Positions 52,859 to 61,147 of a stretch of 64,000 bases of DNA are shown in pieces. The DNA is from Pseudoalteromonas umbrosa (lineage in GTDB: Bacteria; Pseudomonadota; Gammaproteobacteria; Enterobacterales; Alteromonadaceae): the NCBI RefSeq assembly GCF_030125375.1, contig NZ_JASJUU010000001.1, forward strand, positions 496,001 through 560,000, written 5' to 3'. A program made the translations under genes and the position numbers. Position 1 is the stretch's first letter; every line of letters starts with the position of its first letter. The notes below the pieces were generated by a model. The model made no database searches. It was not told the DNA's origin and was given only the letters and a program-made list of their open reading frames with translations.

Positions 52859-53845
52859 TTAATTATCTCGCCTCCATTGTGTTGCAAAGCGAATAAGCAG
52901 TACTAAACCCCACATAGCAATTGCGGCCAATAGGGGAATATAAAACAATGCGATTTTAGGACGAAATGTTTCATCCTCAGCAGAAATAGGTTCCAGGTTA
53001 TCAAGTTCAGAGTAAATTTGTTGTAAGCCTTGCACATCTTTTGCTCTAAAGTATCGGCCACCTGTTTCTGTGGCAATATGTGTCAGAGTTTGCTCATCAA
53101 TGCTTGCTCCTGACATGCTGCCCAGTGAGAAAAAGCCCATATTTCTGCGGCCGTCAGAGCCCACACCTATGGTATATACTTTTATCCCCTCTTCTCTGGC
53201 TAAGATTAACGCTTCTTCAGGTTGTAAGTTACCAGCGGTATTTTGACCATCGGTAAGCAAAATGAGGATACGATTACTTTCTTCTTTTTGATTGAAACGT
53301 TTAACGGCAAGACCCAACGCATCGCCGATTGCAGTTGCTCTGCCAACCAAGCCAATTTGTGACTCTTGCAGCATTTGGCTTACGGTATTGATGTCTTTGG
53401 TTAAAGGCGTTTGTAAAAAAGCGGTGTCGGCAAATAATATCAAGCCAAGTCTATCGCCTTGTCGCTGTTCTATAAAATCACCTAATACAGCTTTAACTAC
53501 AGATAATCTGTCGATGTAACGGCCATTGTATTCCATGTCTTCTTCAGCCATAGAGTGAGAAAGGTCGACAGCCAGCATGATATCTCTGCCTTCACTGGGC
53601 AATGTGATTGGGTCATCTAACCAAGTTGGGTTGCTCAAAGCGGTGACCAAGAGCAGCCATACCAGCATTTCGAGCCAATTTCTTTTTCGAGAATACGATT
53701 GTGCCTGTGTGCCGATACCGCCTAATGACGCATAACTAGGCATACGGATTTTCTGTTGGGACTGTACTGCAACAGGTTTTATTTTTGAGATTATCCAAGG
53801 TAGTGGGAGCAATAAAAAAGCCAGCGGCCACTCAAATTCAAACAT
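52859..53845 (-). CDS. batA: BatA-type VWA-domain protein
   Basis: The 328-residue membrane protein has an N-terminal helix pair (FEWPLAFLLLPLPWIISKI), a VWA domain with the MIDAS DIMLAVDLSHSMAEED, the threonine loop FLQTPLTKDI, and LILLTDGQNTAG, and a C-terminal membrane helix (IALFYIPLLAAIAMWGLVLL). BatA interacts with BatB in the MoxR operon. It overlaps the DUF4381 gene by eight bases. Confidence 0.92.
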   Translation of the reverse strand: MFEFEWPLAFLLLPLPWIISKIKPVAVQSQQKIRMPSYASLGGIGTQAQSYSRKRNWLEMLVWLLLVTALSNPTWLDDPITLPSEGRDIMLAVDLSHSMAEEDMEYNGRYIDRLSVVKAVLGDFIEQRQGDRLGLILFADTAFLQTPLTKDINTVSQMLQESQIGLVGRATAIGDALGLAVKRFNQKEESNRILILLTDGQNTAGNLQPEEALILAREEGIKVYTIGVGSDGRRNMGFFSLGSMSGASIDEQTLTHIATETGGRYFRAKDVQGLQQIYSELDNLEPISAEDETFRPKIALFYIPLLAAIAMWGLVLLIRFATQWRRDN

Positions 53846-54281
53846 CTAAGCGCTCCTTGATTTTAAAAGTTTTAATTGCCGTTAGGAGCTTTTCGCTTTG
53901 TTCATTGTTGTTATCTGGTTGATATAAAGAGGCAATATCTTGTTCATTGAACTGCACTTTTGATATCGTATTTAAAGTATTACACCAGTTTGTGCTGGTT
54001 TGTGATGCGACGGTTGTACCGTAATAATGTTTGGCTAATCTTTTCACAAGACCATGTAAAGCAAGCGCGTCTTGTTTATGTGTTGCACTGAGCTGGATTG
54101 CTTCTCGTTTAGCTGCGCCATAGCGCCAATTTTTATATAACCAAACAGCCAATGCGATCAGCAAAAGCGTTGAAGCAATGATCAGTGCCCACATTGGCAA
54201 AGATAAAGGCCACCAACTCACTTGCTCTGGCGGTATTACATCATGAAGGGCATCTAAAGGGGATTGATTCATTATTGTCAC
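53838..54281 (-). CDS. DUF4381 membrane protein
   Basis: The 147-residue protein has one membrane helix (LPMWALIIASTLLLIALAVW) after LDALHDVIPPEQVSWWPLS, then a soluble helical domain. DUF4381 proteins are standard members of MoxR/Bat operons in gammaproteobacteria. It overlaps both neighbours by a few bases, which indicates tight coupling. Confidence 0.9.
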   Translation of the reverse strand: MTIMNQSPLDALHDVIPPEQVSWWPLSLPMWALIIASTLLLIALAVWLYKNWRYGAAKREAIQLSATHKQDALALHGLVKRLAKHYYGTTVASQTSTNWCNTLNTISKVQFNEQDIASLYQPDNNNEQSEKLLTAIKTFKIKERLDV

Positions 54282-55219
54282 CTAGAGAGCTGTGTTTCTA
54301 AGGGGGTATCAGCAGAGAAGTTGAGCATGGTCATGCCAGAACGCTGTAAGCGCTTTAATCGTGTGTTAAACACTTGCTGGGCGCGTTTGGCAAACTTGTC
54401 TCTAAATTGCTTGTCGCTCAGTGGCAATGTCCAAGCACTGTGCGTACCTTGGATTTCGACAGCTTCGCTGTAAGCTGGTAAGGTATGCTCGAATGGATCA
54501 CTTACTTGGCAACCAATTAACTCACAGTGTCTGCTTATCCCTTCAAGTAAGGAAAAGCTTTCTTCATCTAGCTCAGAAAAGTCAGAAATAAGATAAATTA
54601 AACTGCCCGGCTTTGCCAGGTGTTTGAGGCGCTTTAAATTGTCGTTAAATCGACTGTCGCTTTGTTTGTCACGACTAATTAGGCTGGTGTTATGTACATC
54701 ACATAATTGATGACAAAATGCTAAAACACCTTTATCCCTTGCCGTTGGTTTGAGCTCATGGTGACTGTGCTCTGAAAATACCACGCCACCAAGTCTATCG
54801 CCACGTTGCGATGCTGACCATGCAACAAGTGCACTTAAATGCGCGGCCTGCACAGATTTGAGCAGCAATTGGCTGCCAAATAACATGCTATTGGACAAGT
54901 CTGTAAAGATAAATACTGGTCGTTCTTTCTCTTCTTGGTAAAGCTTTGTGTGCGCTTCACCTGTACGAGCAGTTACACGCCAATCTATTGCGCGAATATC
55001 GTCACCATATTGGTATTGACGCACTTCGGCAAATTCCATGCCTCGCCCTTTGTGAGGTGCGAGGTATTGTCCAGCTTGTGCACTTCGAATTTGACCTTTT
55101 GGTTTTAAGTCGAGAAGGCGAGCTTTGCTCCTGTAGTAGAGCAACTCTTTCAGCCCAAGTTCAACGCCATTGCTGTGGCAATTTGCAAACCAGTTTTTAA
55201 TATCAATATTTGCTTTCAT
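54278..55219 (-). CDS. DUF58 (VWA-like) protein
   Basis: The 313-residue soluble protein has the DUF58 signature GRGMEFAEVRQYQYGDDIRA followed by IDWRVTARTGEAHTKLY, and a VWA-like core with VFIFTDLSNSMLFGS and LIYLISDFSELDEES. These proteins act with MoxR ATPases. It follows the MoxR gene by 16 bases and overlaps the DUF4381 gene by four. Confidence 0.92.
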   Translation of the reverse strand: MKANIDIKNWFANCHSNGVELGLKELLYYRSKARLLDLKPKGQIRSAQAGQYLAPHKGRGMEFAEVRQYQYGDDIRAIDWRVTARTGEAHTKLYQEEKERPVFIFTDLSNSMLFGSQLLLKSVQAAHLSALVAWSASQRGDRLGGVVFSEHSHHELKPTARDKGVLAFCHQLCDVHNTSLISRDKQSDSRFNDNLKRLKHLAKPGSLIYLISDFSELDEESFSLLEGISRHCELIGCQVSDPFEHTLPAYSEAVEIQGTHSAWTLPLSDKQFRDKFAKRAQQVFNTRLKRLQRSGMTMLNFSADTPLETQLSR

Positions 55220-55235
55220 AGCGGAAAACTACACT

Positions 55236-56192
55236 TTAAGGAACTGGTACTAACTCAAGGATGCGGCTGATCACCTGATCTTTTGTAATACCATCTGCTT
55301 GTGCTTCGTAGCTTAAAATAATGCGATGTCTGAGTACATCATGTAACACTGCTTGTATATCATCAGGCGTGACAAAATCACGTTCTTGCAGCCAAGCGTG
55401 AGCACGAGCACATTTATCAAGCGCAATGGTTGCACGTGGACTTGCACCTAGCTCAATCCAAGCACCAAGTTCAGCATCTAATTTGGCCGCTTCACGGGTA
55501 GCGATAATAAGTTGTACTAGGTATTGCTCAAGCGGTTCAGCTAGATGTAACTCAAGTACCTTCTTTCTTGCTGCGAATAAAGTTTGCTGACTGATTGGAT
55601 TAAATTTAACGGCTTCAGTACTGAGCGCTTCGCCACGTGTTAAACGTAAAATCTCTAATTCAGTTTGCGCTTTTGGGTAATCAATATTGAGGTGCAGCAA
55701 AAAGCGATCTAATTGTGCTTCAGGGAGCGGGTAAGTTCCTTCTTGCTCTAGCGGGTTTTGGGTCGCCATAACCATAAATAGTTCAGGTAATGGATAAGTC
55801 GTTTTGCCAACGGTAACTTGTCTTTCTGCCATTGCCTCTAATAACGCTGATTGGACTTTAGCGGGTGCTCGGTTGATTTCATCTGCCAGTACTAGGTTAT
55901 GGAATAGAGGACCTTTTTCAAAAACAAACTCACTGGTTTGTTGTCTGTAAATATCGGTACCAGTAATGTCAGCAGGTAATAAGTCAGGGGTAAACTGAAC
56001 ACGTTGGAAACTGCCTTCAATGCCTTTAGCAAGTGCGTTTACAGCACGCGTTTTTGCCAATCCTGGCGGGCCTTCTACCAATAGGTGGCCATCAGCTAAA
56101 ATCGCGATTAAAAGGGCTTCAGTTAGGTCTGGTTGACCAATAATTTGGGTATCTAAGTATTTTTTTAATTCAGTAAACTCATTAACTGCCAT
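55236..56192 (-). CDS. MoxR-family AAA+ ATPase
   Basis: The 318-residue ATPase has Walker A in LVEGPPGLAKTRAVNALA, a Walker B-type LVLADEINRAPAKVQSALLE, sensor 1 MVMATQNPLEQEGTYPLPEAQ-type segment, and a C-terminal lid with ASPRATIALDKCARAHA. It is the AAA+ chaperone of the MoxR-DUF58-DUF4381-BatA-BatBC-BatD operon and the first gene. Confidence 0.94.
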   Translation of the reverse strand: MAVNEFTELKKYLDTQIIGQPDLTEALLIAILADGHLLVEGPPGLAKTRAVNALAKGIEGSFQRVQFTPDLLPADITGTDIYRQQTSEFVFEKGPLFHNLVLADEINRAPAKVQSALLEAMAERQVTVGKTTYPLPELFMVMATQNPLEQEGTYPLPEAQLDRFLLHLNIDYPKAQTELEILRLTRGEALSTEAVKFNPISQQTLFAARKKVLELHLAEPLEQYLVQLIIATREAAKLDAELGAWIELGASPRATIALDKCARAHAWLQERDFVTPDDIQAVLHDVLRHRIILSYEAQADGITKDQVISRILELVPVP

Positions 56193-56410
56193 TCTTGTTT
56201 GTCCTTGTTATGACAAATTTGTTGCTTATTTATATGGATTGAAACAGAAAACTCAAGCTTTTGAGGTGTAATTTCACACTTTTCTTAGACTCTTTTTTTT
56301 CGTTTAGTTCCATATTTTTAATATATTTTTCAGAAGCTTTTTGATTTGTTTAAAATTCACGCTAAGTTTAATTTGCGCTGTGATTTTTACAGACAATTTC
56401 CATTTTTCTA

Positions 56411-56439
56411 TTGGCAGAATGGATTCGGTTGTTTAGAAT
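56411..56439 (+). promoter_or_regulatory. Candidate sigma-70 promoter of fadIJ
   Basis: TTGGCA at 56411-56416 and TAGAAT at 56434-56439, 17 bases apart, each one base from consensus. The expected start, near 56446, is just before the FadR-like operator. Confidence 0.65.
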
Positions 56440-56450
56440 CGAGTTAAAAT

Positions 56451-56467
56451 AACAGGTCAGACCTGTC
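56451..56467. promoter_or_regulatory. FadR-like operator upstream of fadI
   Basis: AACAGGTCAGACCTGTC matches the FadR consensus AACTGGTCNGACCAGTT at 13 of 16 defined positions and is a perfect 15-base dyad (ACAGGTC-A-GACCTGT). It lies just downstream of the predicted start site and 17 bases before the fadI ATG, the position of a repressor. Confidence 0.75.
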
Positions 56468-56484
56468 AGCGGGAGAGCAAATTC

Positions 56485-57795
56485 ATGTCTGGACAAAACA
56501 TTCTAAAAACAATAAACGGAGACCGTATTGCCATCGTCAGTGGCCTGCGTACTCCTTTCGCAAAACAAGCAACTGCTTATCATCATGTGCCTGCGCTTGA
56601 TCTGGGTAAAACCGTGGTCAATGAAATGCTGGAACGACTTAACATCGATAAAAAAGAAATTGACCAGCTCGTCTTTGGCCAAGTGGTGCAAATGCCTGAA
56701 GCGCCAAATATCGCCCGTGAAATCGTATTAGGTACAGGTATGCCGGTATCGGTAGATGCTTATTCTGTATCTCGTGCCTGTGCGACGAGTTTTCAGGCTG
56801 TGGCGAATGTTGCGGAGTCCATTATCGCGGGCCATAGTGCAGTAGGTATTGCTGGAGGTGCTGACTCTTCATCTGTCCTTCCTATTGGTGTCAGTAAAAA
56901 GCTTGCGGGCAGTCTAGTTGACCTTAATAAAGCAAGAACCTTGGGTCAGCGCCTAAAAATCTTCTCTAAATTACGTTTAAAAGATTTACTACCAGTACCG
57001 CCAGCTGTTGCAGAGTATTCTACAGGCCTTTCAATGGGTGATACAGCAGAGCAAATGGCAAAAACACACGGTATCAGTCGTGAAGAGCAAGATGCGCTAG
57101 CACACCGTTCACATTCTTTAGCTGCTAAAGCTTGGGATGATGGGCTGCTATCGCCAGAAGTGATGACTGCACATGTTGAACCTTATAAGCAATTTATCGA
57201 TAGAGATAATAATATTCGTGCTAACTCATCCCTTGAAGGGTATGCGAAGCTACGTCCTGTATTTGATAGAAAACATGGTTCAGTGACTGCTGCTAACGCA
57301 ACACCGCTTACAGATGGCGCTGCTGCGGTACTCATGATGAGTGAGAGTAAAGCAAAAGCACTTGGTTATGAAATTCTTGGTTATGTGCGTTCTTATGCCT
57401 TTTCTGCAATTGGTGTACATGAAGACATGCTAATGGGTCCTGCACATTCGACGCCTTTAGCATTAGATAGAGCGGGTATTGAATTAAAAGATTTAGATTT
57501 AATTGAAATGCATGAAGCGTTTGCAGCGCAAGCGCTTGCGAATGTGAAGATGTTTGCATCAGACAAATTTGCGCAAGAGAAATTGGGCCGCAGTAAAGCT
57601 ATTGGTGAAATTGATATGGATAAATTCAATGTCAATGGTGGGTCACTTGCTTATGGACATCCATTTGCAGCAACGGGTGCCAGACTTATCACGCAAAGTC
57701 TAAATGAATTAAAACGCCGAGGTGGTGGGCTTGCGCTAACAACAGCATGTGCAGCTGGTGGCTTAGGTGCGGCTTTTGTATTGGAGAGTGCATAA
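56485..57795 (+). CDS. fadI: 3-ketoacyl-CoA thiolase FadI
   Basis: The 436-residue thiolase cleaves 3-ketoacyl-CoA in beta-oxidation; FadI is the alpha-type partner of the FadJ multienzyme. The N-terminal active Cys is in [23 protein letters not shown] is the His loop and [17 protein letters not shown] holds the second Cys. The length is as in E. coli FadI (436). It is followed by fadJ with a start on the next base, after a promoter and a FadR-like operator. Confidence 0.96.
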   Translation: MSGQNILKTINGDRIAIVSGLRTPFAKQATAYHHVPALDLGKTVVNEMLERLNIDKKEIDQLVFGQVVQMPEAPNIAREIVLGTGMPVSVDAYSVSRACATSFQAVANVAESIIAGHSAVGIAGGADSSSVLPIGVSKKLAGSLVDLNKARTLGQRLKIFSKLRLKDLLPVPPAVAEYSTGLSMGDTAEQMAKTHGISREEQDALAHRSHSLAAKAWDDGLLSPEVMTAHVEPYKQFIDRDNNIRANSSLEGYAKLRPVFDRKHGSVTAANATPLTDGAAAVLMMSESKAKALGYEILGYVRSYAFSAIGVHEDMLMGPAHSTPLALDRAGIELKDLDLIEMHEAFAAQALANVKMFASDKFAQEKLGRSKAIGEIDMDKFNVNGGSLAYGHPFAATGARLITQSLNELKRRGGGLALTTACAAGGLGAAFVLESA

Positions 57796-59898
57796 ATGTC
57801 AGTATTTAATTATGAATTAAATAGTCATAAAGTTGCTTTGGTTACAATTGATGTACCTGGCGAGAAAATGAATACCTTGCGTGATTCTTTTGCGGACGAG
57901 TTACTTGAAATTATCGAGCAAGGTAAAAAAGACGATGTAACTGGTATGGTGTTTGTGAGCGGTAAAGCGGACAACTTTATTGCCGGTGCAGATATAAAAA
58001 TGCTTGATAATGCAAACACACGAGAGGATGCACTGAGGCTTTCTGAAATGTGTCAGCAGGCATTTTTCAAAATGAAATCCCTGCCATTCCCAACGGTAGC
58101 TGCGATTCATGGTGCGGCTCTTGGTGGCGGGCTAGAGTTTGCTCTGGCATGTGATTACCGAGTGTGTAGCAGCGATGATAAAACCAAACTTGGATTGCCT
58201 GAAGTACAGCTAGGTCTATTGCCAGGCGGTGGCGGTACACAAAGACTACCTAAATTGGTTGGTATCCAAAAAGCGCTTGAATGGATGTTAACTGGTAAGC
58301 AAGTTAGGGCGAAGCAAGCGGCTAAAGCGGGCTTGGTCGATGAGAGTGTACCGCAAAGCATTTTAATGGAAGTAGCAGTTAAACTGGCCCGTAAAGGCAA
58401 GCCCAAAGCGAGTAAGCCAAAGTTAGATAAGTTAAGCCAGCTGTTAGAATCAAATCCGTTTGGTCGCAACATCATTTTCAAAAAAGCGCAAGAAAATGTT
58501 GAGAAGAAAACGGGTGGTCATTATCCGGCTCCACTTGCCATTATCAAGGCTGTTCGCGCGTCTGTTGAGCTTGATGAACTAAAAGCATACAAAACGGAAG
58601 CTGAAGGTTTTGCTGATTTGGTTATGACAGAGGTCTCGCGTTCATTGCGTGGTATTTTCTTCGCAACAACAGAGATGAAGAAAGAGTGGCAAAGTGATGA
58701 TGCCGCTAAAATCGAGCGAGCGGCTGTGCTTGGTGGTGGTTTAATGGGGGCTGGGATAACGCATGTAAGTGCAGCTAAAGCTGGTGTGCGAGTGCGTATT
58801 AAAGACGTTGCACATCAGGGTATCAGTAACGCACTAAATTATAGCTATAAGATCCTCTCTAAAAAGCAAAAGCGCCGTATTTTATCAAAAGCGCAAATGC
58901 AATCGACCATGAATAGTATCACAGGGACAACAGATTATAGCGGTTTTGAGCACATCGATATCGTGATTGAAGCAGTGTTTGAAGATCTTGCGCTAAAACA
59001 AGGTATGGTTGCTGATATCGAGCGTGAATGCGCTGAGTCGACAATTTTTGCCAGCAACACTTCTTCGTTACCGATTGCACAAATTGCTGAAAATGCAGCA
59101 CGTCCAGAAAATGTCATTGGTTTACATTACTTTTCTCCTGTAGAGAAAATGCCGTTAGTTGAAATTATTCCTCACGAAGGCACATCAGATGAAACCATCG
59201 CAAAAACTGTTAACTTTGCCCGTAAACAAGGTAAGACGCCTATTGTGGTAAAAGACAAAGCTGGATTCTATGTCAATCGAATTTTAGCTCCTTATGTCAA
59301 TGAGGCTGCCAACTTACTATTAGCCGGAGAATCAATTGAGAAAATAGATCAGGCTCTAGTTGAGTTTGGATTTCCAGTAGGGCCTCTTGCATTGCTAGAT
59401 GAAGTTGGCATAGACATTGGTTCAAAGATAGCCCCGATCCTTGAAAAAGAGCTAGGGGAAAGATTTAAAGCGCCTAATGCATTTGAACGTATGATTGAAA
59501 ATAAGCGTCTAGGTAGAAAGACAGGCCGCGGTTTTTACACTTATGAAGGTAAAAAAGGCAAAAAGGTGGACGAGTCTGTTTATGACTTACTTGGTATCAC
59601 ACAAGCTCCTCGCTTAAATAAGCAAGAGATTGCGAACCGTTGTGTTGCACAAATGCTAAATGAAGCATCACGATGCTTAGATGAAGGAATCATTGCTTCA
59701 GCAAGAGATGGTGATATTGGCGCGATTTTTGGTATTGGCTTCCCGCCATTTTTAGGCGGTCCGTTTAGCTATATGGATAAACGTGGCATTAACAAGGTAT
59801 GTTCGGAGCTATCGACCTATGCAACCGAGAATGATGTTTTCACTCCGTCAGAGCCGCTAAAAGCAAAAGCTGAAGCGGGTGAAGCTTATTATAGTTAA
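57796..59898 (+). CDS. fadJ: Fatty-acid oxidation multifunctional enzyme FadJ
   Basis: The 700-residue protein joins an enoyl-CoA hydratase/isomerase domain (FIAGADIKML, AIHGAALGGGLEFALACDYR, LPEVQLGLLPGGGGTQRLPK) to a 3-hydroxyacyl-CoA dehydrogenase (AAVLGGGLMGAGITHVSAAK, IGLHYFSPVEKMPLVEII with the catalytic His, then the C-terminal helix domain). It begins on the base after the fadI stop. A terminator follows. Confidence 0.97.
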   Translation: MSVFNYELNSHKVALVTIDVPGEKMNTLRDSFADELLEIIEQGKKDDVTGMVFVSGKADNFIAGADIKMLDNANTREDALRLSEMCQQAFFKMKSLPFPTVAAIHGAALGGGLEFALACDYRVCSSDDKTKLGLPEVQLGLLPGGGGTQRLPKLVGIQKALEWMLTGKQVRAKQAAKAGLVDESVPQSILMEVAVKLARKGKPKASKPKLDKLSQLLESNPFGRNIIFKKAQENVEKKTGGHYPAPLAIIKAVRASVELDELKAYKTEAEGFADLVMTEVSRSLRGIFFATTEMKKEWQSDDAAKIERAAVLGGGLMGAGITHVSAAKAGVRVRIKDVAHQGISNALNYSYKILSKKQKRRILSKAQMQSTMNSITGTTDYSGFEHIDIVIEAVFEDLALKQGMVADIERECAESTIFASNTSSLPIAQIAENAARPENVIGLHYFSPVEKMPLVEIIPHEGTSDETIAKTVNFARKQGKTPIVVKDKAGFYVNRILAPYVNEAANLLLAGESIEKIDQALVEFGFPVGPLALLDEVGIDIGSKIAPILEKELGERFKAPNAFERMIENKRLGRKTGRGFYTYEGKKGKKVDESVYDLLGITQAPRLNKQEIANRCVAQMLNEASRCLDEGIIASARDGDIGAIFGIGFPPFLGGPFSYMDKRGINKVCSELSTYATENDVFTPSEPLKAKAEAGEAYYS

Positions 59899-59906
59899 CT
59901 TTTTAT

Positions 59907-59946
59907 TTGGGAAAACACGAAAAACGTTCGTGTTTCCCAATTTTTT
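59907..59946 (+). terminator. Rho-independent terminator of fadIJ
   Basis: TTGGGAAAACACGAA pairs with TTCGTGTTTCCCAA (one bulged A), followed by six T. Confidence 0.88.
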
Positions 59947-60197
59947 CCTATCTAAATCACCTCGAAATATTAATATTTTGTTAAATGTGAAAAAAACTTC
60001 CCACTAACTTGTTGTTTACTATTACTTGGCCTTTGTGTTGGAAGCTCGTTTTTCATTCGAAAATCCCAGTTTTCATGTGGTTGCAAGTTTAAAATACGAT
60101 TTTAGTCTGCTTTGTTTTGTTGAATATTAATCATTAGCCTGATGTTTTTATTTGTATTATTTTTACACAGATCTCTTGATTTTGTTAAAGGAATAAA

Positions 60198-60596
60198 ATG
60201 AAAGGATTAAACTTGTTAATGGTTTTTGTGCTTTTATTTAGTGCGTTTTATGTAGCTGCTGGAGATAAATATTACATAGCATATGGTTCAAATAGAACTC
60301 AAGCAGAAAGCTATATTTATAGTTACGCACAGAGTAATAATTATACAGTGACTAGCATGTATTGTGTACATCAGAGCGCGCAACTACCTTGGAAGTGCAC
60401 TGGTGCTTTGAGTAAACAACCTGTCGGTCAATTAATAACTGTTTCAGCGTATGGCGGTAGCGAAGCAAGTGCCACTACAAACGTGATCCGCGCTTGGAGA
60501 GAAGCCGCTAACTCCTCAAGCATACCAACGAGTTTTCAATGTCAAAGAGTTGGTTTGGGCTCAGTATGGCAATGCACTGCACGTAGTTATGCTTAA
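60198..60596 (+). CDS. Small secreted protein with two cysteine-pair repeats
   Basis: This 132-residue precursor has a signal peptide (MKGLNLLMVFVLLFSAFYVA) and a mature part made of two related units. Unit 1 has YYIAYGSNRTQAESYIYSYA and two Cys (MYCVHQS, PWKCTGAL); unit 2 is TVSAYGGSEASATTNVIRAW with FQCQRVG and VWQCTARS. Each unit has a Cys pair about 12-15 residues apart, probably a disulfide. The next gene encodes a single-unit relative. No family is recognised. AAAGGA precedes ATG. Confidence 0.75.
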   Translation: MKGLNLLMVFVLLFSAFYVAAGDKYYIAYGSNRTQAESYIYSYAQSNNYTVTSMYCVHQSAQLPWKCTGALSKQPVGQLITVSAYGGSEASATTNVIRAWREAANSSSIPTSFQCQRVGLGSVWQCTARSYA

Positions 60597-60614
60597 TTAC
60601 GTTTGTTCATCGTT

Positions 60615-60634
60615 AAACCCTTTAAAGGGTTTTT
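60615..60634 (+). terminator. Rho-independent terminator after the two-repeat secreted protein
   Basis: AAACCCTTT directly joined to AAAGGGTTT, then further T; the effective loop is made of the central A/T bases. Confidence 0.7.
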
Positions 60635-60780
60635 AATATCTGAGCGTTATCTATCTTTCTCTAAGTTGTAAGTGTTTTTGCGAAATTTAGAGTGGCTAAT
60701 TTACATTTTTTATTAAGCAACAGCTTTTAATTTGATTTAAAGAAAGACCTATCTAAAACAGTAATTTTATAAGGAAAAAT

Positions 60781-60996
60781 ATGAGTAATTTTAAAAAGAT
60801 TATAGCGATAGCTGCATTGTTTGGTTCTTCTTATGCGATAGCAGATCAAACCTATACAGCTTATGGTTATTCTAAAGGCCAAGCACAAGCATATATTGGG
60901 TATTACGCTAAGTGGAAAAAGCTAACCATCGTTAATATGAGCTGCTACCAAAGAACAATACAGCCTACTTGGCGTTGTGATGCGGTGCTTCGCTAA
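60781..60996 (+). CDS. Small secreted protein with one cysteine-pair repeat
   Basis: This 71-residue precursor has a signal peptide ending near SYAIA and one unit, QTYTAYGYSKGQAQAYIGYY ... MSCYQRT ... TWRCDAVL, that aligns with unit 1 of the preceding protein (YxxAYGxSxxxAxxYI, MxC, WxC). The mature form is under 50 residues. GGAAAAAT precedes ATG. It is likely a paralogue by duplication. Its role is unknown. Confidence 0.7.
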   Translation: MSNFKKIIAIAALFGSSYAIADQTYTAYGYSKGQAQAYIGYYAKWKKLTIVNMSCYQRTIQPTWRCDAVLR

Positions 60997-61097
60997 GCAT
61001 AAACGTATGTTGTTTTGTATTTTGGCCAAGCTTCAACCAGTAAAGTGATGAAGGTTTAAATTGGTATAAAAACGAATATTAATTACAAAATACTTAA

Positions 61098-61127
61098 AAG
61101 AGAGCTAGTTACATAGCTCTCTTTTTT
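61098..61127. terminator. Bidirectional rho-independent terminator
   Basis: AAGAGAGCTA-GTTACA-TAGCTCTCTT with T-run on the plus side. It lies between the small secreted gene and the convergent protease gene. Confidence 0.85.
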
Positions 61128-61147
61128 AGTTGCTTAATTTTAGTTGC

